Numbered from the stretch's first letter, positions 1 through 6,928 are shown. The stretch is DNA of 12,114 bases from an uncultured Lachnospiraceae bacterium (GCA_946633495.1 CAMPAX010000051.1:1-12114); one strand, 5' to 3'. The notes: generated by a model not told the origin, from the letters alone. Numbers and translations are program-made.

Positions 1-1
1 T

Positions 2-154
2 CTGGCAGGAGAGGAGCCGCCGCCATATTTTGCCGGTTCCCACATGCAGGCAAAATGCAGATATTATTCTGCCCTGATCCGCAGGGGCTTTGACAATGCC
101 GGATGGCCCGAAAGGACGGAGTGGGAGGAACGGCTGGACCGGGTAAGACCATAA
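2..154 (+). CDS. 3' end of an unrecognised gene (partial, enters from left edge)
   Basis: An open frame enters from the left edge and ends at TAA 152-154, giving the last 50 residues of a protein. The visible part is rich in Arg, Glu and aromatic residues and contains the stretch YYSALIRRGFDNAGW. I do not recognise a family. Support for its being a real C-terminus comes from position: it stops just before a hairpin that carries an A-tract on one side and a T-tract on the other, as expected for a terminator shared by two convergent genes. Third codon positions are mostly G or C, like the genes to the right. Without the upstream sequence no function can be given. Confidence 0.5.
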   Translation: MAGEEPPPYFAGSHMQAKCRYYSALIRRGFDNAGWPERTEWEERLDRVRP

Positions 155-203
155 GAAAAAAACGGCGAGTCGGAATGAGATCATTCCGGCCGCCGATTTT
201 TCT
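155..203. terminator. Bidirectional intrinsic terminator between convergent genes
   Basis: The stem pairs CGGCG (163-167) with CGCCG (191-195) and CGGAATG (171-177) with CATTCCG (182-188), around a short AGAT loop. An A-run (155-162) lies on the left and a T-rich run (197-203) on the right, so it can work in both directions. The TGA stop of the minus-strand GGDEF gene (181-183) lies inside the stem. Confidence 0.8.
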
Positions 204-2058
204 TTCCGCTTTTTTCTTTGTACATCTGTGCATCGGACAGCTTCATCGCTTCATCGAAATCAAATCCTTTTTCCATGATTATGGTTCCGATGCTGGCGGT
301 AACCTCACATGGCAGGCTGGTATTGGCCCGATGCTCACTCAGATATCCGTGGATCTTCCGGCTGATTATATCCGCGTCTTCTTTTCGCTCCAGGGCGGTA
401 CAGATCATGAATTCGTCACCGCCGAAGCGTCCGCAGATGGAGTTTTCATCTCCGACGGAGGCAACAGCCCGGGAGATATACCGGATCGCAAGATCACCGG
501 TCTCATGGCCGTACCGGTCATTCACAAGCTTCAGTCCGTCCATATCCACAGTAGTCACTGCATAGTACGGCGCATCCGTAGAACGGAAAAACTGCGGCAG
601 ACGGGAGTAGAACCCTGTCCGGTTATACAGATCCGTCAGATAGTCATGACGAGCCATACGATCCATCTGTTCGGCATTGAATTCCAAATGGCGCACCATG
701 ATATAGCTTCCTATGATCTCCGAGAGAGAATTGGTATAGGGCATGACCATATGGTAGTTCTGGTTTGTTACCTCCGGTGCATAGACAAGGTAGCCTACCG
801 CACGGGAGAAGAAACTCAGAGGGGAAAGGACCAGAGGCCGTTCCTGCCGGATGAGACGGTCAAAATCCGGTGAAAGATCAGAGAGCCGGATCGTGACCGG
901 AAGCTCGGAGATGTCTCGGCCGCTCTGATAGATCACACGCTGGCGTTTGTCAAAGCCGGTGCGGTATCCCTCGGACAGAGGATTGATATTTCTCCGGAAG
1001 CAGTCCTCATTGACCATGATCTCCATGGAATTGAAATGCATGCTGTCAAGGATCTCCGGCAGCTGTCTGATATCAGGAGACCCCAGGATCTTCTCATAAA
1101 TAGCGTGGAATGACTGCTCGACGTACAGCTTCTCGTTCTGCTTGGTGATATTATATTTCAGATAAGTGGACAGAGGCATGCTGTCCATGCTTTCCCTGCA
1201 TCCGCAGGACTGTCCTTCCACAAGGCTGAAGTGGCAGAGATATTCGTCAGACAGCTCTTCGCCTCGTTGGGTCTTCTGGAATGCCATAACGATCATATCC
1301 GCCATCTCATCCATATCACACCCGCTGGTGGTAATGGAGGGAACATTTGCACGTGCTTCGATGGTATTATCCAGACCGGTAATGATCACGTCCTGCGGAA
1401 CATGGATTCCTTTCTCACGAAAAATATCTGCGATGGTAATGGCCATCATATCGTTTGCGCAGATGATGGCTTCCGGGAGCTGCTTCAGCTTCAAAATGTC
1501 GGCGGCCGCAACCTTGGCAGGCTCCGACCAGTAACCGCCGTAGTAGATGCGGTCCTTTGAATTGGTGAGTTCCAGTTCGGTTACGGTCTCTTTATATTTT
1601 TTTATCCGTGCTTCGGAAGTGGGCTCCCCTTCCGGTCCGGCAACAAAACAAAGCTCCCGGCAGCCATGCACGTCCACCACGTGGCGAATCGCCCGCTCGA
1701 TCCCATCCACATAAAGAAAATCAAAATTCGTACAACCGGGTCTTGCCTTTCCTATGGTAAAGACCGGTTTGTTGTGCGCTTTTGCATTTGCAATGATGGA
1801 ATCGATCAGGTCATCGTCATTGATGATCTCCGAGAAGACGATCATCAGGTCTACATAGCTGTAGTCCACCAGATTATAGACCATCCGTTCTCCACCCTCG
1901 GGTTTGTACTGCCAGTACATGTTGGTGGTGGACTGGTAGATCATAAGCCGTGCTCCGGCTGCGTGGATCTTTTTGGACAGCGCTTCGATCAGAATGAAGT
2001 TTCTTTCGTCATCTGCCCGTACCATGCAGAGACCGATGACGGGATAATCAAGGTACAT
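181..2058 (-). CDS. Cytosolic LacI-type sugar-sensor / GGDEF diguanylate cyclase
   Basis: This 625-residue protein probably makes c-di-GMP from two GTP in response to a small ligand such as a sugar. Residues about 5-285 look like the ligand-binding half of LacI/GalR repressors (YPVIGLCM start, FVAGPEGEPTSEARIKKY, ICANDMMAITIADIFREKG, VIITGLDN). The helix-turn-helix head is absent, and so are a signal peptide and any membrane segment. Residues about 310-460 are a linker or sensor region I cannot name. A GGDEF domain fills about 470-622, with DYLTDLYNR, metal-binding aspartates in VDMDG (D505, D507) and an intact GGDEF at 546-550. The product-inhibition RxxD site normally five residues before GGDEF is missing; DENS is there instead. 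I chose ATG 2058 because AGGAG (2065-2069) lies six bases ahead. The longer frame begins at TTG 2133 with no ribosome site and would run through the leader hairpins. The leader carries a c-di-GMP riboswitch. Confidence 0.93.
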   Translation of the reverse strand: MYLDYPVIGLCMVRADDERNFILIEALSKKIHAAGARLMIYQSTTNMYWQYKPEGGERMVYNLVDYSYVDLMIVFSEIINDDDLIDSIIANAKAHNKPVFTIGKARPGCTNFDFLYVDGIERAIRHVVDVHGCRELCFVAGPEGEPTSEARIKKYKETVTELELTNSKDRIYYGGYWSEPAKVAAADILKLKQLPEAIICANDMMAITIADIFREKGIHVPQDVIITGLDNTIEARANVPSITTSGCDMDEMADMIVMAFQKTQRGEELSDEYLCHFSLVEGQSCGCRESMDSMPLSTYLKYNITKQNEKLYVEQSFHAIYEKILGSPDIRQLPEILDSMHFNSMEIMVNEDCFRRNINPLSEGYRTGFDKRQRVIYQSGRDISELPVTIRLSDLSPDFDRLIRQERPLVLSPLSFFSRAVGYLVYAPEVTNQNYHMVMPYTNSLSEIIGSYIMVRHLEFNAEQMDRMARHDYLTDLYNRTGFYSRLPQFFRSTDAPYYAVTTVDMDGLKLVNDRYGHETGDLAIRYISRAVASVGDENSICGRFGGDEFMICTALERKEDADIISRKIHGYLSEHRANTSLPCEVTASIGTIIMEKGFDFDEAMKLSDAQMYKEKSGKKNRRPE

Positions 2059-2076
2059 ATGGTTCTCCTGAAACTT

Positions 2077-2119
2077 AAAAAACCCTTTGCACAAAAGACA
2101 GACATTGTGCGAAAGAGTT
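2077..2119 (-). terminator. Leader terminator (riboswitch expression platform) before the GGDEF gene
   Basis: Read on the minus strand, the 5' arm AACTCTTT-C-GCACAA (2119 to 2105) pairs with TTGTGCAAAGGGTT (2094 to 2081). This gives about 14 pairs with one C bulge and one G-U pair, around a 10-base loop. The T-run at 2082-2077 follows. It sits after the riboswitch aptamer and eight bases before AGGAG, so if formed it would stop transcription before the start codon. A competing hairpin pairs AGTTG (2135-2131) with CAACT (2120-2116). That hairpin uses the 3' strand of aptamer P1 and the first bases of this terminator. Confidence 0.8.
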
Positions 2120-2131
2120 GTGTTCAAATGC

Positions 2132-2208
2132 AACTGGCTGCCATAAATGTCTTTCAGGCCCTTTAGCTTTGCGTCACAGGATTTCTCCTGCTTTGCTGAT
2201 ATACAGTT
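2132..2208 (-). promoter_or_regulatory. c-di-GMP-I (GEMM-I) riboswitch aptamer
   Basis: The minus strand carries the conserved pieces of the c-di-GMP-I riboswitch in order. P1 is AACTG (2208-2204) with CAGTT (2136-2132). Then come AGCAAAG and P2, CAGGA / TCCTG (2190-2186 / 2181-2177), closed by a GAAA tetraloop. The hallmark GACGCAAAGC (2175-2166) and the P3 region follow, starting with AAAGGGCCTG and closing with ATGGCAGCCAGTTGC (2144-2130). In this family the GNRA loop docks into a receptor in P3 and the ligand binds at the three-way junction next to P1. The predicted transcription start coincides with the first base of P1. Recognition is from memory of the consensus, not from a covariance search. 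The platform suggests an OFF switch: ligand stabilises P1, frees CAACT and lets the terminator form. Confidence 0.9.
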
Positions 2209-2214
2209 AATTTC

Positions 2215-2243
2215 ATTTTATATTATCGCGTGTTCTCCGTCAA
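2215..2243 (-). promoter_or_regulatory. Sigma-A promoter of the riboswitch-GGDEF gene
   Basis: On the minus strand, TTGACG (2243-2238) is followed after exactly 17 bases by TAAAAT (2220-2215). Each box has one mismatch to consensus. Transcription would start near 2208, the first base of the riboswitch P1 stem, leaving a leader of about 150 bases. Confidence 0.75.
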
Positions 2244-2255
2244 TATAGAAGAGAG

Positions 2256-2277
2256 TTAATCTTTTGTTAATCTTTTG
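2256..2277. repeat. Tandem 11-bp direct repeat, possible response-regulator site
   Basis: TTAATCTTTTG occurs twice back to back (2256-2266, 2267-2277), and a looser copy, TTAATTTTTCC, lies at 2311-2321. An 11-bp head-to-tail spacing is typical of OmpR/PhoB-family binding sites, and ABC transporters of the type downstream are often under two-component control. A weak extended -10, TGCTAATGA (2287-2295), lies about one turn downstream and could serve the permease gene. The repeat also sits just upstream of the -35 of the minus-strand promoter, so either gene could be the target. The regulator is not in the window. The rest of 2244-2364 shows no clear sigma-A promoter for the permease. Confidence 0.35.
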
Positions 2278-2377
2278 TAAATGAACTGCTAATGATCCTC
2301 CAAAGATGAATTAATTTTTCCAGTGTAAAGTAACAGCTGTAAACCGCAGGACAAAACAAAATGTGGAGGATGAAATC

Positions 2378-4858
2378 GTGGGGGTCTTTTTAAAGTACAT
2401 CTCAAAAAACATGTTTGAGAAAAAAGGCAGATTCTTTTTGCTGCTTTTCTCCATCGCCGTCAGTACGGCATTGCTTCTTGCCAGCGCCGGGGTCGTGGAG
2501 GTAGTGACGAACAGCTTTGACGAACAGAGCAAAGCGGGAGGAACCGCGGATGTCCGGATCGTATCGAATACCGAGGATCCGTTTGTTGATGAACAGGATC
2601 TCATGTCGGACAAGCTGAAGGATCTGACGCCGGAACTGAATGTGACAGGGATCATAAACAACGAGGAGAAGATCCGGTATATCAGTCTGCATGGCAGGCA
2701 CGGGTACGAAGGAACCATGACGGAGGGGGATCCGGGGTTTGTCTCCGAAAAGACAGACGGAACACCGCGCTGTATCATTTCAAAGAGAATCGCAGAGCGT
2801 GATCATTTAAAGAACGGAGATGAGCTTTCGTTTTATCTGGGAGGCGAGGAGATCCGCTTCCGCATCGGAGCCGTCAGTGCAAATGAAAATGTATTCTATT
2901 CTGACAGACCGGAGGCCTTCAATATAGTCGTGCCTTACGAATATCTGAATAAGAAGCTGGGAGCGGAGGGAAAAGCAAGCTGGATCCTTGCAAATGTCAG
3001 TGAGGGTACCGTGGATGATTTCGTAAAGGAGTTCAATGACGCTCATACGGATCTGCAGGCTCTCAGCATGAAGAACGAGGTATTTACGGATAGTTCCATT
3101 ACCATGGGGCTGTACGCCATGATGGCCATCGTGGCCATCGTCAGCTCCATCATCATTTACGGAGTATTCAAACTGATCCTGGCGGAACGGATGTCCGTCA
3201 TCGGAACCTTCATGAGTCAGGGAGCCACAAAGAAGAAGGTGGAGCGGATCATCCGAATGGAAGGCCTGCTTTACGGGCTGATCGGCGGAGCCGTGGGATG
3301 TATCATCGGCGAGGTGCTGCTCTTCTTTATCAACCGTTGGACCTCACCGCTTGCAGAGTATGGGATCTACACACCTTATCATGTAAATGCAGTATACATA
3401 CTGGTCGGTATGGTCTTCGCCGCAGTGCTCTCCGTGGCTTCTGCCTACTTCCCGGTTCGTGCGATCCGGAAGTACGAAGCTAAGGACGTGATACTCTCCC
3501 GGGTGGAGCAAAGAACCGGAAAGGTTCTGGCAAAGCGTATCATCGGCTTTACGTTGATCGCCTTCGCAACAGTAGTCTTCTTCCTCAGCGGTGACGCAAA
3601 AGCCGGCATATCCCCCTACGGCTTCCTTGCAGCCTATGCGGGGATCGTCCTTATCACACCGTCCATCGTAAAGGGGATCTCATGGCTTCTTGGCAGGGCA
3701 TTTCAGAACAATCACACCCTGTATCTGGCTATGAACAACATTCATAGTTCCAGGCTGCTTCGAAATAACATCGTGCTGATCGTGATCTCGCTTTCATCCG
3801 TAATGATGATCGCTTCCTTCGGCAAAAGTATGACGGATTTGGTAACAGACGCCTATTCAAAAGCAGATTATGACTATTGTATCTCGGGAATCATAAGCAG
3901 TGATCCTACGCAGCCGACCACGAACAAGATCCTGGATCGGCTGGAGTCCATGGATTCAGTCAGAGAAGGAACAGTGAGTCCATTATATTATGCCCAGGCA
4001 AAGGCAGACGACGATATGACAGCGATCCTGCTCGGTGTGAGATCGGGCTTCGGAAAAACCTATGACAGATACTTTGAAGTATCGGAGAAATACAGGAAGG
4101 AATTTGATGCGTTGGAAGCCTCCACAGGGCGGGAGGTACTGCTGCCCATCAAGGTTCAGAAACAGCTGAAGAAAAATGTGGGTGATACCGTGAATATCAC
4201 GATCAACTCTGCGACGGTTCCCTTTAAGATCGTCGGGATCTATGACGGCAAGGTGTTCAACGCGGGCCTCTGCATTTTAGTAAAGGACGATGTGATAAAA
4301 CAGGAATTTCACGTGAAGGAAGCGGATACGATCTACTTTGCGACCAACGGAAATGATCAGGCAGTCCGGGACGATCTGGCACCGTACCTGAAATCCCTGG
4401 GAGTCACCTGGACCACAAGGGCAGAGGACATGAAGCGTAATGATGAACAGAATCAGCAGATCGTTATGATCATGGAGATCTTCGCTTACCTGGCTATGAT
4501 CATTGCTTCCATAGGTGTTATGAGCAACATCACCATTTGCTTCCTGCAGAGAAAGCGGGAGATGGCGGTTATGGCTTCGGTGGGAATGAACAAGACCGGC
4601 CGTATGGGGCTGATCCTTACGGAGAGTCTGGCGTCCGTAGCCTTCAGTATCCTGCTCAGCATCCCATTTACCATCCTGCTTACGGATCTCATGACCGGGT
4701 TTGCAGCCTTCGTCGGACTGCCCATGACCATAACCTTCAGCTGGACGGTGCTTCCCTTCTACGCGATGGTGATCACAGGTATCATCCTGACCGCTTCCTT
4801 CTCAACCATGTTGAAGAGCCGAAAGCTTTCCGTGGTTCAGGAGCTGAAGTATGAGTAG
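2378..4858 (+). CDS. ABC transporter permease, duplicated FtsX/MacB type
   Basis: A membrane protein of 826 residues with the layout of duplicated FtsX-domain permeases. One N-terminal membrane helix (about 19-43) is followed by a large soluble domain (to about 240). Helices then lie near 245-268, 296-318, 338-358, 388-404, 413-438 and 463-481, followed by a second soluble domain (about 485-690). The last three helices lie near 695-718, 745-770 and 785-810. The FtsX signature is visible twice, in ERMSVIGTFMSQGATKKKV and KREMAVMASVGMNKTGRMG. Such permeases pair with a LolD/MacB-type ATPase, encoded next, and either export amphiphilic compounds or peptides or transmit mechanical force across the membrane. 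The substrate cannot be read from sequence. I chose GTG 2378 because GGAGG (2365-2369) lies eight bases ahead. The longer frame from GTG 2363 has no ribosome site. Confidence 0.9.
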   Translation: MGVFLKYISKNMFEKKGRFFLLLFSIAVSTALLLASAGVVEVVTNSFDEQSKAGGTADVRIVSNTEDPFVDEQDLMSDKLKDLTPELNVTGIINNEEKIRYISLHGRHGYEGTMTEGDPGFVSEKTDGTPRCIISKRIAERDHLKNGDELSFYLGGEEIRFRIGAVSANENVFYSDRPEAFNIVVPYEYLNKKLGAEGKASWILANVSEGTVDDFVKEFNDAHTDLQALSMKNEVFTDSSITMGLYAMMAIVAIVSSIIIYGVFKLILAERMSVIGTFMSQGATKKKVERIIRMEGLLYGLIGGAVGCIIGEVLLFFINRWTSPLAEYGIYTPYHVNAVYILVGMVFAAVLSVASAYFPVRAIRKYEAKDVILSRVEQRTGKVLAKRIIGFTLIAFATVVFFLSGDAKAGISPYGFLAAYAGIVLITPSIVKGISWLLGRAFQNNHTLYLAMNNIHSSRLLRNNIVLIVISLSSVMMIASFGKSMTDLVTDAYSKADYDYCISGIISSDPTQPTTNKILDRLESMDSVREGTVSPLYYAQAKADDDMTAILLGVRSGFGKTYDRYFEVSEKYRKEFDALEASTGREVLLPIKVQKQLKKNVGDTVNITINSATVPFKIVGIYDGKVFNAGLCILVKDDVIKQEFHVKEADTIYFATNGNDQAVRDDLAPYLKSLGVTWTTRAEDMKRNDEQNQQIVMIMEIFAYLAMIIASIGVMSNITICFLQRKREMAVMASVGMNKTGRMGLILTESLASVAFSILLSIPFTILLTDLMTGFAAFVGLPMTITFSWTVLPFYAMVITGIILTASFSTMLKSRKLSVVQELKYE

Positions 4859-4979
4859 ACGGGACCGGAAAGTATGAGCAGTCAGGACAGGAATGAATGA
4901 GCAGCCCGGAAAGCCCGGAACCGGAAGGATGAACCGCCGGAACCGGAAGGTAACCAAAAGAAGATACTATCAAGAGTAA
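4851..4979 (+). other. Chain of four ATGA-overlapping mini-ORFs in the permease-ATPase spacer
   Basis: Four tiny frames tile the gap. They are 4851-4877 (MSRRDRKV), 4874-4900 (MSSQDRNE), 4897-4932 (MSSPESPEPEG) and 4929-4979 (MNRRNRKVTKRRYYQE). Each stop overlaps the next start as ATGA, the classic arrangement for coupled translation, and the first start overlaps the end of the permease gene. The first and last resemble each other (M-x-RR-x-RKV). The stretch is rich in CCGGAA repeats, including two copies of CCGGAACCGGAAGG (4915-4928 and 4937-4950), so local duplication could also produce the pattern. No good Shine-Dalgarno site stands before the individual starts. Confidence 0.35.
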
Positions 4980-5006
4980 TTAAAAAAATCAGCGGAGGAA
5001 GAGAAA

Positions 5007-5711
5007 ATGAACGCAATCGAGGTAAGGGATTTAAACAGATCATTTGTTAACGGAAAGCAGACCACAGAGGTCTTAAAGCATATCAATCTGACAGTGGAAA
5101 AGGGCGAATTCGTATCCATCATGGGACCCTCCGGCAGCGGTAAATCAACCCTCCTGTACCTGCTGGGCGGTCTCGATCAGCCCACCGGCGGATCGGTCCG
5201 GATCGAAGGGATCGATCTCGCCAGGCTCTCGGATAAGAAGCTCTGTGCCATGCGAAATGAGAAGATCGGATTTGTGTTCCAGTTCTACAACCTGGTTCCG
5301 AACCTGAATGTGGAAGATAATATCGCTCTTCCACTGCTTCTGGCGGGAAAGAAAAATTCCGATTATCAGGCGAAGATCAATGAGTGCCTGGAACTGATCG
5401 AGATGACGGATAAGCGGAAACTGACGCCCCGGGAGCTCTCCGGCGGTCAGCAGCAGAGAGTGGCCATCGCCCGCGCGCTGGTCTTCGATCCCGAGATCCT
5501 CTTCCTGGACGAACCCATCGGAAACCTGGATACAAAGACAGGAATGAAGATCATGGATCTTTTCCGCAGGATCAACAGAAAGTACGGGAAGACCATCGTG
5601 CAGGTGACCCATTCCGAGGAATCGGCACTTTACGGTACAAAAATGGTACGCATCGTGGATGGAGAGATCGAATCCATTGATGAGATCCGGCACATCATCA
5701 GAACCGCATAG
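5007..5711 (+). CDS. ABC transporter ATP-binding protein, MacB/LolD type
   Basis: This 234-residue ATPase hydrolyses ATP to power the FtsX-type permease encoded upstream, at the cytosolic face of the membrane. All nucleotide-binding motifs are present: Walker A GPSGSGKST (40-48), Q-loop Q92, signature LSGGQQQRVAIARAL (144-158), Walker B ILFLDEP (164-170) and switch histidine H202. The D-loop region reads LDEPIGNLD, where this family nearly always has LDEPTGNLD, a Thr to Ile change at 171. GGAGG (4993-4997) lies nine bases ahead of the ATG. The gene follows the permease after 148 bases that hold a chain of mini-ORFs, and it ends before an intrinsic terminator, so the pair is probably one operon. 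Confidence 0.93.
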   Translation: MNAIEVRDLNRSFVNGKQTTEVLKHINLTVEKGEFVSIMGPSGSGKSTLLYLLGGLDQPTGGSVRIEGIDLARLSDKKLCAMRNEKIGFVFQFYNLVPNLNVEDNIALPLLLAGKKNSDYQAKINECLELIEMTDKRKLTPRELSGGQQQRVAIARALVFDPEILFLDEPIGNLDTKTGMKIMDLFRRINRKYGKTIVQVTHSEESALYGTKMVRIVDGEIESIDEIRHIIRTA

Positions 5712-5779
5712 CCACGAGCTGTCAATACACATATCTTCCCTGCACAGGACGGCATGACCGTCAGTGCAGGAAACGTGGG

Positions 5780-5817
5780 AAGAAACATCTCCTGAACGGG
5801 ATGTTTCTTCTTGTGTT
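5780..5817 (+). terminator. Intrinsic terminator of the ABC transporter operon
   Basis: AAGAAACATC (5780-5789) pairs perfectly with GATGTTTCTT (5800-5809), followed by the T-rich CTTGTGTTT. The -35 box of the next promoter begins two bases after the stem, so the transporter operon ends and the nfnA promoter begins with almost no gap. Confidence 0.8.
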
Positions 5818-5839
5818 TCATGATACAAGATGCTATAAT
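5811..5839 (+). promoter_or_regulatory. Extended -10 sigma-A promoter of nfnA
   Basis: TTGTGT (5811-5816), a 17-base spacer and a consensus TATAAT (5834-5839) preceded by TGC make a strong extended -10 promoter. The start would be near 5846, leaving a leader of about 84 bases. The leader has two small mutually exclusive hairpins: TGCCC/GGGTA with a GCAA loop (5851-5864), and CGCAA/TTGCG (5855-5872). No known riboswitch was recognised. TTGT (5811-5814) and ACAA (5825-5828) form the outer ends of an 18-bp Rex-like half-palindrome inside the promoter. Confidence 0.8.
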
Positions 5840-5929
5840 GTTACAGATTTTGCCCGCAAGGGTATCTTTGCGTACCATTTTACGAAAAAAAGTAACTGGA
5901 ACTACAGTCATACAAAGGGAGAACCGGAT

Positions 5930-6763
5930 ATGTACAAGATCATTCAGAAGAGATCCCTCAACCCCACAGTCACTCTGATGGAGGTGGAGGCACCGTTGGT
6001 GGCACGGAAATGCGAACCGGGCCAGTTTATCATTCTTCGTGCGAAGGAAGACAGTGAGCGTATCCCGCTTACCATCGCAGGCTACGATCGGGAGAAGGGA
6101 ACCATCACCATCATCTTCCAGATCGTGGGAGGAAGTACGGAGATCCTGAATTCACTGGCAGAAGGAGAATACATTCAGGATTTCGTGGGACCTCTGGGAA
6201 AGGCGACGGAAACCGAAGGCCTGAAGAAGGTTGCGGTAGTCGGCGGCGGAGTCGGCTGTGCCATCGCATATCCCGTGGCGAAGAAGCTGCATGACATCGG
6301 CTGTGAGGTACACAGCATCGTAGGCTTCAGGAACGAGGATCTGATCATTCTGAAGGATGAGTTTGAGGCGGCCAGTGACAAATATGTTCTGATGACGGAC
6401 GATGGTTCCGCAGGTGAGAAGGGTCTTGTCACCGCAGCTTTGGAGCGGTTGATCCAGTCCGGCGAGGAATATGATGAAGTGATCGCCATAGGACCGCTGA
6501 TCATGATGAAGTTTGTGGTTGCGGTTACGAAGAAATACAATGTGAAGACGGTTGTCAGCATGAATCCCATCATGGTAGACGGAACCGGTATGTGCGGAGG
6601 CTGCCGCCTCACCGTTGGCGGAAAGACAAAGTTCGCCTGCGTGGACGGACCGGATTTCGACGGATTTGAAGTGGATTTTGACGAGGCTATGGCAAGAGGT
6701 GCATCCTATAAGCCTTTTGAGCAGAAGGCAAGGGAAGAGGCCTGCAACCTGCTTAAACATTGA
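5930..6763 (+). CDS. nfnA: NADH-dependent reduced ferredoxin:NADP+ oxidoreductase, small subunit
   Basis: A 277-residue flavoprotein of the ferredoxin reductase / PyrK-like fold. It has an N-terminal FAD-binding barrel (RIPLTIAGYD, 44-53, the flavin motif), an NAD-binding half beginning VAVVGGGVGCAIAYPVAKKL (101-120), and a [2Fe-2S] segment near the C-terminus with C222, C225 and C237. Asp217 precedes these and may be the unusual fourth ligand described for the Thermotoga enzyme, as I recall. With nfnB it forms the NfnAB complex, which couples NADH and reduced ferredoxin oxidation to NADP+ reduction by flavin-based electron bifurcation. It resembles PyrK, but an nfnB gene follows rather than pyrD, which favours NfnA. 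I chose ATG 5930 because GGGAG (5917-5921) lies eight bases ahead. The longer frame from 5801 would start inside the upstream terminator and include the promoter. Confidence 0.9.
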   Translation: MYKIIQKRSLNPTVTLMEVEAPLVARKCEPGQFIILRAKEDSERIPLTIAGYDREKGTITIIFQIVGGSTEILNSLAEGEYIQDFVGPLGKATETEGLKKVAVVGGGVGCAIAYPVAKKLHDIGCEVHSIVGFRNEDLIILKDEFEAASDKYVLMTDDGSAGEKGLVTAALERLIQSGEEYDEVIAIGPLIMMKFVVAVTKKYNVKTVVSMNPIMVDGTGMCGGCRLTVGGKTKFACVDGPDFDGFEVDFDEAMARGASYKPFEQKAREEACNLLKH

Positions 6764-6764
6764 G

Positions 6765-6800
6765 CCGTGCATCGACGGTGCTTTGCACCAAAGATGCGGC
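6765..6800 (+). other. Nested hairpin directly after nfnA
   Basis: GGTGC (6777-6781) and GCACC (6785-6789) pair around a TTT loop, inside an outer stem of GCATC (6769-6773) and GATGC (6793-6797). No T-run follows, so it is unlikely to be a terminator. An mRNA 3' stabiliser or processing site inside an nfnAB transcript is possible. Confidence 0.4.
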
Positions 6801-6813
6801 ATGGCATATGACT

Positions 6814-6847
6814 TGTCATCCTGAGCACGAAGTGCGAAGGATCTTTT
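6814..6847 (+). repeat. Dispersed palindromic repeat, copy A (TGTCATCCTGAGC type)
   Basis: The copy has outer arms ATCCT (6818-6822) and AGGAT (6838-6842) and an inner stem GCAC-GAA-GTGC (6825-6835). It belongs to the widespread intergenic family whose core reads like TGTCATYCTGAGCGAAGCG followed by AAGRATCT. It lies in the nfnA-nfnB spacer. Confidence 0.85.
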
Positions 6848-6861
6848 CGCTAAAACGGTAA

Positions 6862-6893
6862 TGTCATCCTGAGCGCGCAGCGCGATGGAGACT
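6862..6893 (+). repeat. Dispersed palindromic repeat, copy B
   Basis: This is the second copy in the nfnA-nfnB spacer, in the same orientation. Its inner stem is GCGC-GCA-GCGC (6873-6883), differing from copy A by a paired substitution that keeps the stem. The outer arm is weaker (TCC with GGA). Confidence 0.8.
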
Positions 6894-6928
6894 ATCGTAT
6901 GAATCACAATATAGAGGAGTAACATAAG

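Noticed and set aside
2059..2133. Extension of the GGDEF protein to a TTG start at 2133
   Set aside because: The added 25 codons lie within the riboswitch terminator, and the ATG at 2058 has a well-spaced AGGAG.
5801..5929. Extension of nfnA to 5801
   Set aside because: This region contains the upstream terminator stem and the consensus promoter; ATG 5930 has GGGAG at the right distance and starts the family's usual N-terminus.
6765..6800. Terminator between nfnA and nfnB
   Set aside because: The hairpin has no T-run after it, and no promoter is seen before nfnB.
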